Assembly (NCBI GenBank): GCA_027489035.1
Contig: JAIYAN010000023.1
Location: 62,001 to 126,000 of the forward strand
Direction of reading: 5' to 3'
Source: Chitinophagaceae bacterium
GTDB lineage: Bacteria > Bacteroidota > Bacteroidia > Chitinophagales > Chitinophagaceae
Length of the DNA stretch: 64,000 nt
The notes under the pieces were generated by a model. It did no database searches. It was not told the DNA's origin and saw only the letters and a list, made by a program, of their open reading frames with translations. The position numbers and the translations under genes are program-made. Positions 43,236-52,610 of the stretch are shown piece after piece (the first letter of the stretch is position 1; each line of letters opens with the position of its first letter).

Positions 43236-43748
43236 TTATTTTACGCCCATACTTTTCAAAATCTCCTCACTTTTATCCAATTTTGGGTCGGCAAATATAA
43301 TGGTAATTCCTTCACTTTTATCTAAGATGAAATCATATTGTTTCTCTAATGCCAATTTTTGTACAGCATTGTATACTTTATCTTGAACTGGTTTTATTAA
43401 TTCTTGTCTTTTTTTAAATAAATCTCCTTCAAATCCAAATCGCTTTCTTTGTAAATCACGTAGCTCTTTTTCTTTATTAAAAATCTCGTCTTCACGCTTC
43501 TTTTTTAAATTATCGGGCAACATAATCTGCTCTGCTTCAAAGTCTTTTACCATTTTATCCATTGCCACTTGTTTTTGATCTATTTCTTGTTGCCATAATT
43601 CACTAAATTGATCAAGCTTAGTTTGAGCCTCTTTATATTCTGGCATTTTATCTAAAATAAATTTAGAATCGATAACAGCATATCGTTGTGCAATACCAGC
43701 TGCTGTAATCAACATCGAAAAGGTAAATAATAAAAATATTTTTTTCAT
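43236..43748 (-). CDS. OmpH/Skp-family periplasmic chaperone (first copy)
   Basis: A 170-aa protein with a signal peptide ending in GIAQ and the OmpH fold: YAVIDSKFILDKMPEYKEAQTKLDQFSE, a long coiled coil, and QYDFILDKSEGITIIFADPKLDKS. It follows bamA by 19 bp, so they are co-transcribed. Two adjacent Skp paralogues are common in Bacteroidota and may split the client set or form mixed trimers. Confidence 0.92.
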   Translation of the reverse strand: MKKIFLLFTFSMLITAAGIAQRYAVIDSKFILDKMPEYKEAQTKLDQFSELWQQEIDQKQVAMDKMVKDFEAEQIMLPDNLKKKREDEIFNKEKELRDLQRKRFGFEGDLFKKRQELIKPVQDKVYNAVQKLALEKQYDFILDKSEGITIIFADPKLDKSEEILKSMGVK

Positions 43749-43767
43749 AAAAAGGTTTATTAATTTT

Positions 43768-46491
43768 TTATTCTGGCTCTTGTCCCAACATAAATGTAAA
43801 TTTAGCTGCTCCTTTTATGCCCGTGTTTTGGTCAAAGCGATCTAGTCCAACTCCATAATCAAACCCAAGCAATCCAAACATTGGTAAGAAAAAGCGCATA
43901 CCCACACCCGCCGAACGTCTTAATTTAAAAGGATTGTAGGTTTTAAAATCGTACCATCCATTTGCTGCTTCAAAAAAGGTTAATCCATAAATGGTACTGC
44001 TCGCACTAGTACTAAATGGATAGCGCAACTCCACAACATATTTATTATAAATCGTAAAAAATTGTGATGGACTTATTCCATCGGGATTAACCCTTGGATT
44101 AGAATTGCTATAAACTGGATACCCACGGTGTGCGATGATATCATAACCAAGTAATGCTTGAGTATTACTTAAGCCCGCATCTCCAACCTGAAAACGTTCA
44201 AATGGAGACACGTCTAAATTTTGATTGTATCTACCAATAAATCCAAACTTAGCAGCAGTACGTAAAATAAATTGTCTGTTTTTTTCAGCCCCCCTTGCTC
44301 TTCCAATTGGTGTGTACCAATCTCCTGAAAAACGCCATTTATGAAACTCTGGCAATTCGAATTTGTTTTTCGAATTTGAATTTATACCCAATAATGAGTA
44401 TGGCAAAGTAAACTGACCACTCAAAGAAAAATTAGATCCACTAGTTGGGAAAATTGGATTTGGACCAGCAGAGTTCCTAAGCAAAGTAAGTTTCAAACTA
44501 ATGTTGGTAGAATTTCCATTGCTGAAACCACTAAATATTTGACCATAATTTTTCAACTTGTACTGTTGAAAATTAAGAGAGTATATCAAATTGAAATAAT
44601 CATCAGGCCATTTTAATTGTTTGCCCAAAGAGATACCCATACCAACTGTTTTTACGTAAGAAGTATCACCACAATTTTTACAAAAGTTTCCAAATTGATC
44701 TGTAGAATTTGAAAATTTGGTGTTGTAATAATTAATAGAGAAGGAATTTCTTTTTTTACCACCTAGCCAAGGTTCAGTAAATGAGAAATTGTATGAACGA
44801 TAAGCACGTCCGTTAGATTGAATACGTAAACTTAATTTTTGACCATCTCCGGAAGGAAGCGGATCCCAAGTGGATTTGCTGGTGATATTTTTTATAGAGA
44901 AATTATTAAACGTAACCCCCAAAGTACCTGTTAAACCAATTCCTCCTCCAAATCCTGCTGATAATTCCAGCTGATCAGATGATTTTTCTTCTACTTCCCA
45001 ATTGATGTCTACCGTTCCATTATCAGAGTTTGGCACCACATTTGGATTTATTTTTTCAGGATTAAAGTATCCAAGTTGAGAAAGCTCACGTTGTGTACGG
45101 ATAATATCTGCGCGACTAAACTTTTGACCAGGAACGGTACGCATTTCACGCAAAATCACGTAATCCTTTGTTTTATCGTTACCTGATACAGTTATATTTC
45201 CATAAGTAGCTTGTGGACCTTCAGCCAATCGGATTTCAAAATCTATTGTGTCGTTGTAAACTGAAGTTTCAATTGGGTCGATATGAAAAAATAAAAACCC
45301 ATCGTCTTGGTACAAACTGCTGATGTCGCCACCTTCTGCAGACATTTGCTTACCTAATCTTTTATTAAGCAATTCGTTGTTATAAACATCACCTTTTTCG
45401 ATACCCAGTAAAATATTTAGTATAGAATCTGAATATTTAGTGTTTCCTTTCCAAGCAATATTACCAAAATAGTATTTTCTTCCTTCATCAATTTTGATAT
45501 CAATATTCAGATTTCCTTTGTTGTTTAAAACTTGCGTATCTGCTACTAGTTGAGCATCTCTTAAACCTTGTGCATTATAGTATTCAAGAACTTTTTCTTT
45601 ATCTTCTTGATATTTTGTTTCATTGAATTTTGCGCCACTAAATTTAACCCGGATATAAGGATCTAAGTAGCTAAGGATTTTTGAAGGGGATAAAAAATCG
45701 CGGTTATGTACAAAGCTTTTAAAATTGTATCCTTTAGATGAATCGCCATAAGGGCTTACAATATTTTCAGGAAACAAAGTGAATCTCGGCATTTCTTTTG
45801 TGCCTTTCATTTGCTTTTTCAAACGGGAATCTTCAACTTGTTCATTTCCAGAAAAATTGATGGAATTGATTCTAACTTTATTTCCTTTTTCAACGGTAAA
45901 CGTAAGTGAAACGCCATTGCTGATTCCTTCAATAATGTCTTCTTTCATTTGAATAGAAACATTTCTAAATCCTTTTTCGTAGAAGAATTTACGCATGATT
46001 TCAACAGCACTAAGTTTCATATTTTCGGTAAGCACTCTATCTTTAGCTAAGCCAATTTTTGTATCAAGATCATCTTTTTCACCACTCGAAACGCCAATAA
46101 TTTTATAATCAATCAATCTTGCGCGTTCAGTAATTTCAATTTCAAGGAAAATATTTTGATCCTCTAATTTGGTGATATTGATAACTACATTTGAAACCAA
46201 GCTTTGCTTCCACAATTTTGCGATGGCTTTTCCAAAAACATCAGTACCTGGAATTTGCACTTTATCGCCAACAGCAAGGCCAGAGATAGAGCTGATGAGC
46301 GCGGGGTCGAAAGCTTTTGTTCCAGTGACAGAAATTTCAGCGATAGTGTAAGATTTTGGATATTTAGCATTAAAAATTTCCATTAAGGCAGGGTTAACAG
46401 AAACGGGAATGCTATCATTTTGAGCATAAGATTGAAATCCAATCGTACAAAAAATAGAGAAAAATATAAACCTACTTAAATTCCTATGCAT
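43768..46491 (-). CDS. bamA: Outer membrane protein assembly factor BamA
   Basis: BamA inserts beta-barrel proteins into the outer membrane. The 907-aa protein has a signal peptide (MHRNLSRFIFFSIFCTIGFQSYAQ), five POTRA-type repeats to about residue 480 and a C-terminal 16-strand barrel with the Omp85 signature (GFGGGIGLTGTLGVTFNN onward). A further in-frame ATG at 46524 is rejected because a near-consensus -7 box lies between the two. It lies between uppS and two Skp genes, a typical arrangement for this phylum. Confidence 0.95.
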   Translation of the reverse strand: MHRNLSRFIFFSIFCTIGFQSYAQNDSIPVSVNPALMEIFNAKYPKSYTIAEISVTGTKAFDPALISSISGLAVGDKVQIPGTDVFGKAIAKLWKQSLVSNVVINITKLEDQNIFLEIEITERARLIDYKIIGVSSGEKDDLDTKIGLAKDRVLTENMKLSAVEIMRKFFYEKGFRNVSIQMKEDIIEGISNGVSLTFTVEKGNKVRINSINFSGNEQVEDSRLKKQMKGTKEMPRFTLFPENIVSPYGDSSKGYNFKSFVHNRDFLSPSKILSYLDPYIRVKFSGAKFNETKYQEDKEKVLEYYNAQGLRDAQLVADTQVLNNKGNLNIDIKIDEGRKYYFGNIAWKGNTKYSDSILNILLGIEKGDVYNNELLNKRLGKQMSAEGGDISSLYQDDGFLFFHIDPIETSVYNDTIDFEIRLAEGPQATYGNITVSGNDKTKDYVILREMRTVPGQKFSRADIIRTQRELSQLGYFNPEKINPNVVPNSDNGTVDINWEVEEKSSDQLELSAGFGGGIGLTGTLGVTFNNFSIKNITSKSTWDPLPSGDGQKLSLRIQSNGRAYRSYNFSFTEPWLGGKKRNSFSINYYNTKFSNSTDQFGNFCKNCGDTSYVKTVGMGISLGKQLKWPDDYFNLIYSLNFQQYKLKNYGQIFSGFSNGNSTNISLKLTLLRNSAGPNPIFPTSGSNFSLSGQFTLPYSLLGINSNSKNKFELPEFHKWRFSGDWYTPIGRARGAEKNRQFILRTAAKFGFIGRYNQNLDVSPFERFQVGDAGLSNTQALLGYDIIAHRGYPVYSNSNPRVNPDGISPSQFFTIYNKYVVELRYPFSTSASSTIYGLTFFEAANGWYDFKTYNPFKLRRSAGVGMRFFLPMFGLLGFDYGVGLDRFDQNTGIKGAAKFTFMLGQEPE

Positions 46492-46510
46492 CAATATTAT
46501 TTTAGAGCGG

Positions 46511-46518
46511 CAAATTAA
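46511..46518 (-). promoter_or_regulatory. Near-consensus -7 box of bamA
   Basis: TTAATTTG on the minus strand differs from TAnnTTTG by one base. It lies between two candidate starts and supports the ATG at 46491, with a leader of about 16 nt. Confidence 0.4.
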
Positions 46519-46581
46519 GCCCATTAATTAAAACTATTTGTTAAAGGACCATCAAATTAGACAATCCATATTATTTTAAAA

Positions 46582-47325
46582 CTACAATTTAACCTGACTG
46601 CTTGTTTTTCCGAATCTTCTTTCTCTTTGTTGAAAGTTAACAATGGCCTCATATAAATTTTCTTTTCTAAAATCTGGCCAAAGGGTTTCTGTAAAATACA
46701 GTTCGGTATAAGCCAATTGGTATAAAAGAAAATTGCTGATTCTATGCTCACCGCTTGTTCTAATCATTAATTCAGGATCAGGGATATGTGCAGTAGTTAA
46801 ATATTGGTTGTATGTGTTTTGATTGATTTCTTCGGGCTGTAATTTTCCAGATTTAATGTCTTTGGCAATATTTTGTGTGGCTTGAATGATTTCCCATCTG
46901 CTGCTGTAACTGAGCGCCATTACCAAATTTAATCCGGTGTTGTGAGATGTTTTATCAATGGCTTCTTGAAGTTCCGATTGAGCAGACGCTGGCATCATAT
47001 GCGTAGCGCCAATTACATGAAGTTTAATGTTATTTTTATTTAATGTAGGCACCTCTTTTTTAATGGTGTCCACTAGTAACTCCATTAACCCTATGACTTC
47101 ATATTCGGGACGGTCCCAATTCTCGGTGCTAAAAGCATATAAAGTAAGATAGTTGATTCCTATTTCTGCGCATCCTTCTACGATATCACGCACACTTTCA
47201 ACGCCATGAAGATGTCCAAATAAACGGTCCTGGCCTTTTTCCTGAGCCCATCTTCCATTGCCATCCATGATAATAGCAATGTGTTTTGGTAACTTATTAA
47301 TATCAACGATTTCTTTTGAGCCCAT
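46582..47325 (-). CDS. uppS: Isoprenyl transferase (undecaprenyl diphosphate synthase)
   Basis: UppS builds the C55 lipid carrier for peptidoglycan and surface sugars. The 247-aa protein shows the catalytic Asp in IAIIMDGNGRWAQ, the LYAFSTENWDRP segment, and RTSGEHRISNFLLYQLAYTELYF. Length is standard. It has its own -7 box and precedes bamA by 90 bp on the minus strand. Confidence 0.96.
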   Translation of the reverse strand: MGSKEIVDINKLPKHIAIIMDGNGRWAQEKGQDRLFGHLHGVESVRDIVEGCAEIGINYLTLYAFSTENWDRPEYEVIGLMELLVDTIKKEVPTLNKNNIKLHVIGATHMMPASAQSELQEAIDKTSHNTGLNLVMALSYSSRWEIIQATQNIAKDIKSGKLQPEEINQNTYNQYLTTAHIPDPELMIRTSGEHRISNFLLYQLAYTELYFTETLWPDFRKENLYEAIVNFQQRERRFGKTSSQVKL

Positions 47326-47357
47326 TTATGTAGTTATAAATTCAATTTCTAAAGTGG

Positions 47358-47365
47358 CAAAAGTA
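47358..47365 (-). promoter_or_regulatory. -7 box of uppS
   Basis: TACTTTTG on the minus strand, an exact TAnnTTTG match, with a predicted leader of about 29 nt. Confidence 0.6.
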
Positions 47366-47534
47366 ACGAAATTGAATGAAAGTAAAATCCTTTGTGGCGC
47401 TTGCTTTTAAACCCGAAAGATTTAAACTTTTATCCAATTGATTTAAGGATAGTCAATTTTAATTTTTCAGTTGAGTATAATTGAAAAAAATCCGACGAAT
47501 TTGATCAAACTAAAAATTCAGTTACAGTGAGTAA

Positions 47535-48113
47535 CTAATTCAGTATTTTATCTATTTCCAAACAAAGGTTTTGATAAATTTCATCAATAGATCCTTCTCC
47601 TTTTATCATTTTTACCTTGTCGAATTGCTGATAATAGTCTGCAACTGCAGCTGTTTTGTTTAAATACTCAGAAATTCTAGCACGAATGACTACTTCATTC
47701 GTATCGTCGCTACGGCCACTGGTTTCGCCGCGTTTCATTAATCTCTTAACCAATTCTTCTTCTGATACGTCAAGAGCCAGCATAACGCTTATTGGGGCTT
47801 TTTTTAATTCTAATAAATTATCAAGTGCTTCTGCTTGAGCAGGTGTTCTAGGAAATCCATCAAATAAAAATCCCTTTACAGATTCGTTTGAATCTATTGA
47901 AGAACTAATCATGCCAATCACCACTGCATCCGGAACCAATTCCCCTTTATCCATAAATTGCTTTGCTTCCAATCCTAATGCAGTTTGATTTGCAATTTCG
48001 GAGCGTAATAAATCTCCCGTGCTCAAATGTTTTAAACCATATTGAGCCATTATTTTTTCGCTTTGTGTGCCTTTTCCACTTCCTGGAGGCCCAAACAGAA
48101 TTAAATTAAACAT
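47535..48113 (-). CDS. adk: Adenylate kinase
   Basis: Adk interconverts ATP, AMP and ADP. The 192-aa protein has the P-loop LFGPPGSGKGTQSEK, the AMP-binding LSTGDLLR and FLFDGFPRTPAQAE, and a short LID region (KRGETSGRSDD), so it is the short non-zinc type. It stands alone between two AT-rich gaps. A TAACTTTA sequence upstream is one base off the -7 consensus. Confidence 0.96.
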   Translation of the reverse strand: MFNLILFGPPGSGKGTQSEKIMAQYGLKHLSTGDLLRSEIANQTALGLEAKQFMDKGELVPDAVVIGMISSSIDSNESVKGFLFDGFPRTPAQAEALDNLLELKKAPISVMLALDVSEEELVKRLMKRGETSGRSDDTNEVVIRARISEYLNKTAAVADYYQQFDKVKMIKGEGSIDEIYQNLCLEIDKILN

Positions 48114-48490
48114 AAATAAAGTTAATGTACCTACAATATAAATTATTTGAAAATTGTATCAAAAAAAACGATAGACATTTTTATATAAAATCCTTCTGAA
48201 TGATTAATGCCCTTTAAGCAACTTATTGGTTCAATAACATAGCCTAAACAAAGACATCATAACAGAATTACATCAAAAAATGTTTACTAATTGGAAAAAC
48301 TCAAAAACAATCTTTTAATGCTTCAAAAATTCGATTTTTTTTCTGATACGGAAACAAAGATAAGATTCAATAGCTAATTTTCACAAATCAATCAATTTTT
48401 ATCTAATATTTGAATTTATTTGAGTCAATAGGTATATTTTTTTAAATAACTTTTAATGTTGTGGTTAAGTTTTTGAAAATGCTACTTCAA
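48114..48490. other. AT-rich intergenic region between adk and an aminotransferase
   Basis: About 380 bases between divergent genes. No credible reading frame, RNA gene or repeat module was recognised apart from the promoter at its right end. It is longer than usual here and could hide a regulatory RNA, but nothing in the sequence shows one. Confidence 0.4.
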
Positions 48491-48492
48491 TT

Positions 48493-48523
48493 TTTGTTTT
48501 AAAGTTCTTTAGCAATACTTTTG
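48493..48523 (+). promoter_or_regulatory. Full promoter of the aminotransferase gene
   Basis: TTTG at 48493-48496 and TACTTTTG at 48516-48523 are separated by 19 bases, a full match to the Bacteroidota consensus. It predicts a start near 48527 and a leader of 25 nt. Confidence 0.75.
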
Positions 48524-48551
48524 TGCTTTAGAAAATCGTAATAAATAATAT

Positions 48552-49817
48552 ATGTCAAAAAATAAGCTTAGCCATTTGGCTGAAACATTAATTGCTTCCG
48601 AAATTGTGAAGTTGGGTGCTATTGTTAAAGAAAAAATTGCTGCGGGAGACCATATTTATAATTATACAATAGGAGATTTCGATTCGAAAGAATTTCCCAT
48701 TCCTGAAGAACTTAAAGAAAATATTATAAAAGCATATACGGAAGGCTTTACAACCTATCCGGCAGCCGATGGAGAATTGGATTTAAGAAAAGCTGTTTTG
48801 TCATTTGTAGAAAAAAATCAGGGTTTAAAATACGGAACCAATGAAATTTTAGTTGCTTGTGGAGGCCGTCCTTTGATTTATTCTATTTTTAGAAGCATCG
48901 TGGATAAAAAAGACAAAGTGATTTATCCAGTTCCAAGTTGGAATAACAATCATTATACGCATTTCAATGAAGGCGAGCATATTCAGATTACTTCATTGCG
49001 TGAAAATAATTTTATGCCTACAGCCGAACAAATTGCGCCACATTTAAAAGGAGCAACACTTTTAGCATTATGTTCGCCTTTAAATCCGACAGGAACTGTG
49101 TTTACGAAAGAGGAGCTTGAAAAAATATGCGATTTGATTGTAAATGAAAATGAAAGCAGGGGAGCAGAAGAAAAAAAATTGTATGTGATGTACGATCAAA
49201 TTTATAGTGCATTAACTTTTGGAGATACCAAACATCATGATCCGGTTTCATTAAATCCTAAAATGCGCGATTATACCATTTTTGTTGATGGAATCAGTAA
49301 AGCATTTGCTGCTACTGGTGTTCGTGTTGGTTGGTCGATGGGACCAGAATTTGTTATCAATAAAATGAAAGCGATTAACAGTCACGTTGGCTCTTGGGCT
49401 CCTATGGCAGAACAAAAAGCAGTTGCCAAATATTTAATCAACGAACCCGCAGTAAATAGCTACTTGACAAACATTAAAAATGAAATTTCATATCGTTTAA
49501 CCCATTTGCATCAAGGATTTCAGCAATTGAAAAGCGAAGGATTTACTGTTGATTCTATTGAGCCTCAAGCTGCCATTTATTTAACCGTTCAAATAAACTT
49601 GGTGGGTAAAAAAACAGCTGATGGAAAACAATTAGACAATCAAGCTGCTGTTACAGAATATGTTTTGTCAGAGGCGAAATTGGCGTTAGTGCCATTTGGT
49701 TATTTTGGATCAGACCGCGAAAACAATTGGTATAGAATAAGTGTGGGATGTTGTAAGAAAGCAGATATCGAAAAAAAAAAAAAAAAATTGAGAAATGCAT
49801 TATCTCAGTTGAGCTAA
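48552..49817 (+). CDS. PLP-dependent class I/II aminotransferase
   Basis: A 421-aa fold-type I aminotransferase. SPLNPTGTVFTKEEL, the Tyr/Asp segment MYDQIYSALTF and the PLP-Lys motif GISKAFAATGVRVGWSMG are clear. The amino donor and substrate are not evident; aspartate/tyrosine-type transfer is the default guess. A run of 17 A near the 3' end (49771-49787) encodes five Lys in a row and may cause slippage. The next gene on the minus strand begins one base after its stop. Confidence 0.88.
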   Translation: MSKNKLSHLAETLIASEIVKLGAIVKEKIAAGDHIYNYTIGDFDSKEFPIPEELKENIIKAYTEGFTTYPAADGELDLRKAVLSFVEKNQGLKYGTNEILVACGGRPLIYSIFRSIVDKKDKVIYPVPSWNNNHYTHFNEGEHIQITSLRENNFMPTAEQIAPHLKGATLLALCSPLNPTGTVFTKEELEKICDLIVNENESRGAEEKKLYVMYDQIYSALTFGDTKHHDPVSLNPKMRDYTIFVDGISKAFAATGVRVGWSMGPEFVINKMKAINSHVGSWAPMAEQKAVAKYLINEPAVNSYLTNIKNEISYRLTHLHQGFQQLKSEGFTVDSIEPQAAIYLTVQINLVGKKTADGKQLDNQAAVTEYVLSEAKLALVPFGYFGSDRENNWYRISVGCCKKADIEKKKKKLRNALSQLS

Positions 49818-50066
49818 TTAGTTTAGGTTGGATATAAAAACAAAAGGATGATCTTTTTTTGACCGGATTAATCTTTTGATTTCAAAACTATGTTTGTGTA
49901 TTTTATATCTATTTAGGTCAATCAATTCGTGTGCAGCTACAAAGCAATCAAGTCGCTCTGTTTTATATAAAAGCTCGTGTAATTTATTCACCTCAATTTC
50001 TACAGATTGAGGTGTCATTAATTCTTGCTTGAGCATTACCAATAAATCTCGATTAGATTTATGCAT
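49818..50066 (-). CDS. Hypothetical 82-aa protein
   Basis: A small basic, mostly helical protein with no recognised domain or signal peptide (MHKSNRDLLVMLKQELMTPQ; LDCFVAAHELIDLNRYKIHKHS). It lies 9 bp after a tiny lipoprotein gene on the same strand. It ends base to base with the convergent aminotransferase. The tight spacing supports it as real, though without homology the case is moderate. Confidence 0.55.
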   Translation of the reverse strand: MHKSNRDLLVMLKQELMTPQSVEIEVNKLHELLYKTERLDCFVAAHELIDLNRYKIHKHSFEIKRLIRSKKDHPFVFISNLN

Positions 50067-50075
50067 TTTTAAAAT

Positions 50076-50183
50076 TTAAAATCCTGTCATTCCTCTTGTG
50101 CCTGGACATCCACAGTGTACTTTTTTCGAACATCCAGTAGAAACAATTAGGGCTGCTAATAATACGATTAACAATGTTTTCAT
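50076..50183 (-). CDS. Tiny lipoprotein (35 aa)
   Basis: Found by reading the minus strand. MKTLLIVLLAALIVSTGCSKK is a perfect lipoprotein signal with the lipobox VSTGC (Cys 18). The mature part is only about 18 residues and has three Cys in total (VHCGCPGTRGMTGF). Similar very short lipoproteins are frequent in Bacteroidota. The two Cys of HCGC may form a disulfide or bind metal. It precedes the 82-aa gene by 9 bp. Confidence 0.7.
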   Translation of the reverse strand: MKTLLIVLLAALIVSTGCSKKVHCGCPGTRGMTGF

Positions 50184-50269
50184 TCTAAGGTTCATTTTTA
50201 TGAAAACTAAAATAAACTAATTTTACCAAATTCTAGTCTCGTTTTTATTTTTTTTAAAAATTATTTTGA

Positions 50270-51349
50270 ATGGCGTTAAATAATAATCGGATTTTAATTG
50301 CGCCTTTGGATTGGGGTTTGGGGCACGCCACTAGATGTGTACCTATCATAAAACACTTATTATCACAAAATTGCACCGTATTTGTAGGAGCTGAGGGCTC
50401 AATAGCAACATTGTTAAAATCAGAATTTCCCGACATTACCATTTTGCCATTAAAAGGCTATCGAGTAAAATACAGCAAAACCCGATTTTCTTTTTTGTTG
50501 AAAATCATTACACAATTACCTCGGATTTCAAAAGTCATTCGTTATGAAAAAAGATGGGTAGAAGAAGCCATAAAAACCCATAAAATCAATGGAGTTATCA
50601 GCGATAACAGATTGGGTTTTTACTCAATCAAAATACCTTCAGTTTATATAACCCATCAGCTATTAATAAAAACGGGATTAAACATATTTGATACAATTGT
50701 ACAAAAAATTCACTTTCATTTTATCAATAAATTTAGTGCTTGCTGGGTGCCAGATTTTGAAAAAGAACTAACCCTAGCTGGTGATTTATCGCACCCTAAG
50801 AAACTACCCAATATACCTATACAATATCTAGGCACTTTATCTAGGTTTAAAAGATTATCACTTGATTTAGAATACAAACTTTGCATAATCATTTCCGGTC
50901 CCGAACCGCAACGTTCTGTATTTGAAAAAATCATTTTATCACAAGTACATCAATTAAAAGAAAAATTGGTGATGGTAAGGGGATTGCCAAATGAACAAAA
51001 GGAATTAAATCATTCATTTGAAAACCTGACCATTTTTAATCATCTAGATGCTGAAAAATTGAATACAATAATTGCGCAATCAGAGTTGGTGTTATCTAGA
51101 TCTGGGTATTCAACCATTATGGATTTAATCATGCTGAATAAAAATGCAATTCTTGTACCCACACCCGCACAACCAGAACAAGAATATTTAGCCATTCATT
51201 TGAAAAATAATGGACTCTTTCAATTTGTACAACAAGCGGATTTAAAATGTAGCGAATTGTTAAAATGTTCAAAAGCGAATAATAAAACTGCTCAAATTCA
51301 ATCAGAAAATTTTAAGAAAATCATTGAAAATTGGCTTAATCAATTGTAG
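50270..51349 (+). CDS. GT-B glycosyltransferase, MurG/GT28-like
   Basis: A 359-aa protein of a conserved Bacteroidota family. The N-terminus RILIAPLDWGLGHATRCVPIIKHLL has the Gly/His-rich MurG-type loop. The C-terminal half has the donor-binding pattern (IISGPEPQRSVFEK; SELVLSRSGYSTIMDLIMLNKNAILVPTPAQPEQEYLA). Substrates are unknown; a lipid or pigment acceptor is possible because a lycopene-cyclase-type gene is close. Its 3' end overlaps the convergent GT2 gene by 14 bp. Confidence 0.83.
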   Translation: MALNNNRILIAPLDWGLGHATRCVPIIKHLLSQNCTVFVGAEGSIATLLKSEFPDITILPLKGYRVKYSKTRFSFLLKIITQLPRISKVIRYEKRWVEEAIKTHKINGVISDNRLGFYSIKIPSVYITHQLLIKTGLNIFDTIVQKIHFHFINKFSACWVPDFEKELTLAGDLSHPKKLPNIPIQYLGTLSRFKRLSLDLEYKLCIIISGPEPQRSVFEKIILSQVHQLKEKLVMVRGLPNEQKELNHSFENLTIFNHLDAEKLNTIIAQSELVLSRSGYSTIMDLIMLNKNAILVPTPAQPEQEYLAIHLKNNGLFQFVQQADLKCSELLKCSKANNKTAQIQSENFKKIIENWLNQL

Positions 51350-52580
51350 CGACCTCCTCCATATTTTCAGCAATAATAAAATTGTTGCCAAAAATAAAAG
51401 GCTGATTATTCAAGTTGAATAAACATGTTGATTTTTTGGGATGGCTTTTTAAGGCTTCAATGATTTCTAAAAAAGAAAGATTTTTATTTCCTTCGCAGAA
51501 TAAAATAAAATCAGTTTGGTTTTTGGAAAAATAATCATTTAGTTCTTGTAATGTTGTAGATGCAGGATCAATATCTTGATCATTTATTTTTATTCTTCCA
51601 GAAATCAACAACTTATTTTTTGCATATTTGATTACATGCAACATTTGGTTGAAAGTTTCATTGTTAGCAGCAATAATAATGCTTTTACCCTGCTTGCTTT
51701 CATTAAATGGAAATGATTTATTCTTCCAAATATTATTTATTCTTCTTTTTGAGTTGGCGAAAAATTGAGCAGTAGCAATCGAAATCATCATTGCATTTTT
51801 GATAAAATTTTCTTGACGATAATGTTTCTGTACAAACAATTTCATTGCGCCGTAAAAATTTTGAACATATTCAGCGTCTGTTTTTTTAGTGCTTTCGCCC
51901 TTGAAATGAATGATGCTGGTTTCTGCATAATAATAATTTTTAAAACCTGTTTTTTTGACGCGATAACTCAAGTCTATATCTTCTGCATACATGAAATAGT
52001 CTTCATCAAATCCTTTTACCCGGTCCATGATTTTTTTAGAAATCATCATAAAAGCACCAGACAAAACTTCAACAGAAGCGGTTTTATTTTCGGGCAAATG
52101 CCCTGCATAATAGGAAGCAAATAATTTAGATTTTGGAAATAAATTCGAAAGTCCAATCATTTTGTAAAATGAAACAGCAGGTGCAGGAAAACTACGTTTA
52201 CTTTCTTTATGAAAGTTTCCATTTCCATCGATCATGTGCACACCAAGTGCTCCGGCATCATGATGCTTGGAAAAAAATGACAAGCATTTTTCAAAACAAT
52301 CCTCCGGCACAATGGTATCGGGGTTTAAAAATAAAATGTATTGTCCAATAGCTTTTTTAATGGCCAAGTTGTTGGCTTTCGAAAAACCGAGATTAACTTC
52401 ATTCCAAATGAAATGTACTTTTGGGAAAAGTGTTGGAAGTACCAATTTGCTATCATCTGTTGAAGCATTGTCTACTACAAATATTTCTGCTTCGATGTTT
52501 TTACATGCTTTTTCAACCGAGTGCAAACAAGCTTCGATGAAATATCTAACATTGTAATTAACGATTATTATAGAAAGCAT
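51336..52580 (-). CDS. Glycosyltransferase family 2 with C-terminal extension
   Basis: A 414-aa protein. The first 290 residues are a GT-A domain: LSIIIVNYNVRYFIEACL, the metal-binding NPDTIVP (residues 86-92) and MYAEDIDLSYRVKK, which carries the acid. The last 120 residues (from about KQGKSIIIAANNE) have an extra alpha/beta region resembling a small Rossmann-like domain of unknown role. It lies 30 bp after the lycopene-cyclase-domain gene and has a -7 box in that gap. Confidence 0.85.
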   Translation of the reverse strand: MLSIIIVNYNVRYFIEACLHSVEKACKNIEAEIFVVDNASTDDSKLVLPTLFPKVHFIWNEVNLGFSKANNLAIKKAIGQYILFLNPDTIVPEDCFEKCLSFFSKHHDAGALGVHMIDGNGNFHKESKRSFPAPAVSFYKMIGLSNLFPKSKLFASYYAGHLPENKTASVEVLSGAFMMISKKIMDRVKGFDEDYFMYAEDIDLSYRVKKTGFKNYYYAETSIIHFKGESTKKTDAEYVQNFYGAMKLFVQKHYRQENFIKNAMMISIATAQFFANSKRRINNIWKNKSFPFNESKQGKSIIIAANNETFNQMLHVIKYAKNKLLISGRIKINDQDIDPASTTLQELNDYFSKNQTDFILFCEGNKNLSFLEIIEALKSHPKKSTCLFNLNNQPFIFGNNFIIAENMEEVATID

Positions 52581-52596
52581 TATAAAAATATTGGAT

Positions 52597-52604
52597 CAAA
52601 AATA
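52597..52604 (-). promoter_or_regulatory. -7 box of the GT2 gene
   Basis: TATTTTTG on the minus strand, an exact TAnnTTTG match, in the 30-bp gap after the lycopene-cyclase gene, with a predicted leader of 13 nt. Confidence 0.5.
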
Positions 52605-52610
52605 AGTTAT

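Noticed and set aside
46492-46524. Extension of bamA to an ATG at 46524
   Set aside because: A near-consensus -7 box lies between the two ATGs, and the signal peptide begins properly at the ATG at 46491.
48114-48490. Possible RNA gene in the adk gap
   Set aside because: No cloverleaf, strong hairpin or terminator could be drawn; the region is simply AT-rich.
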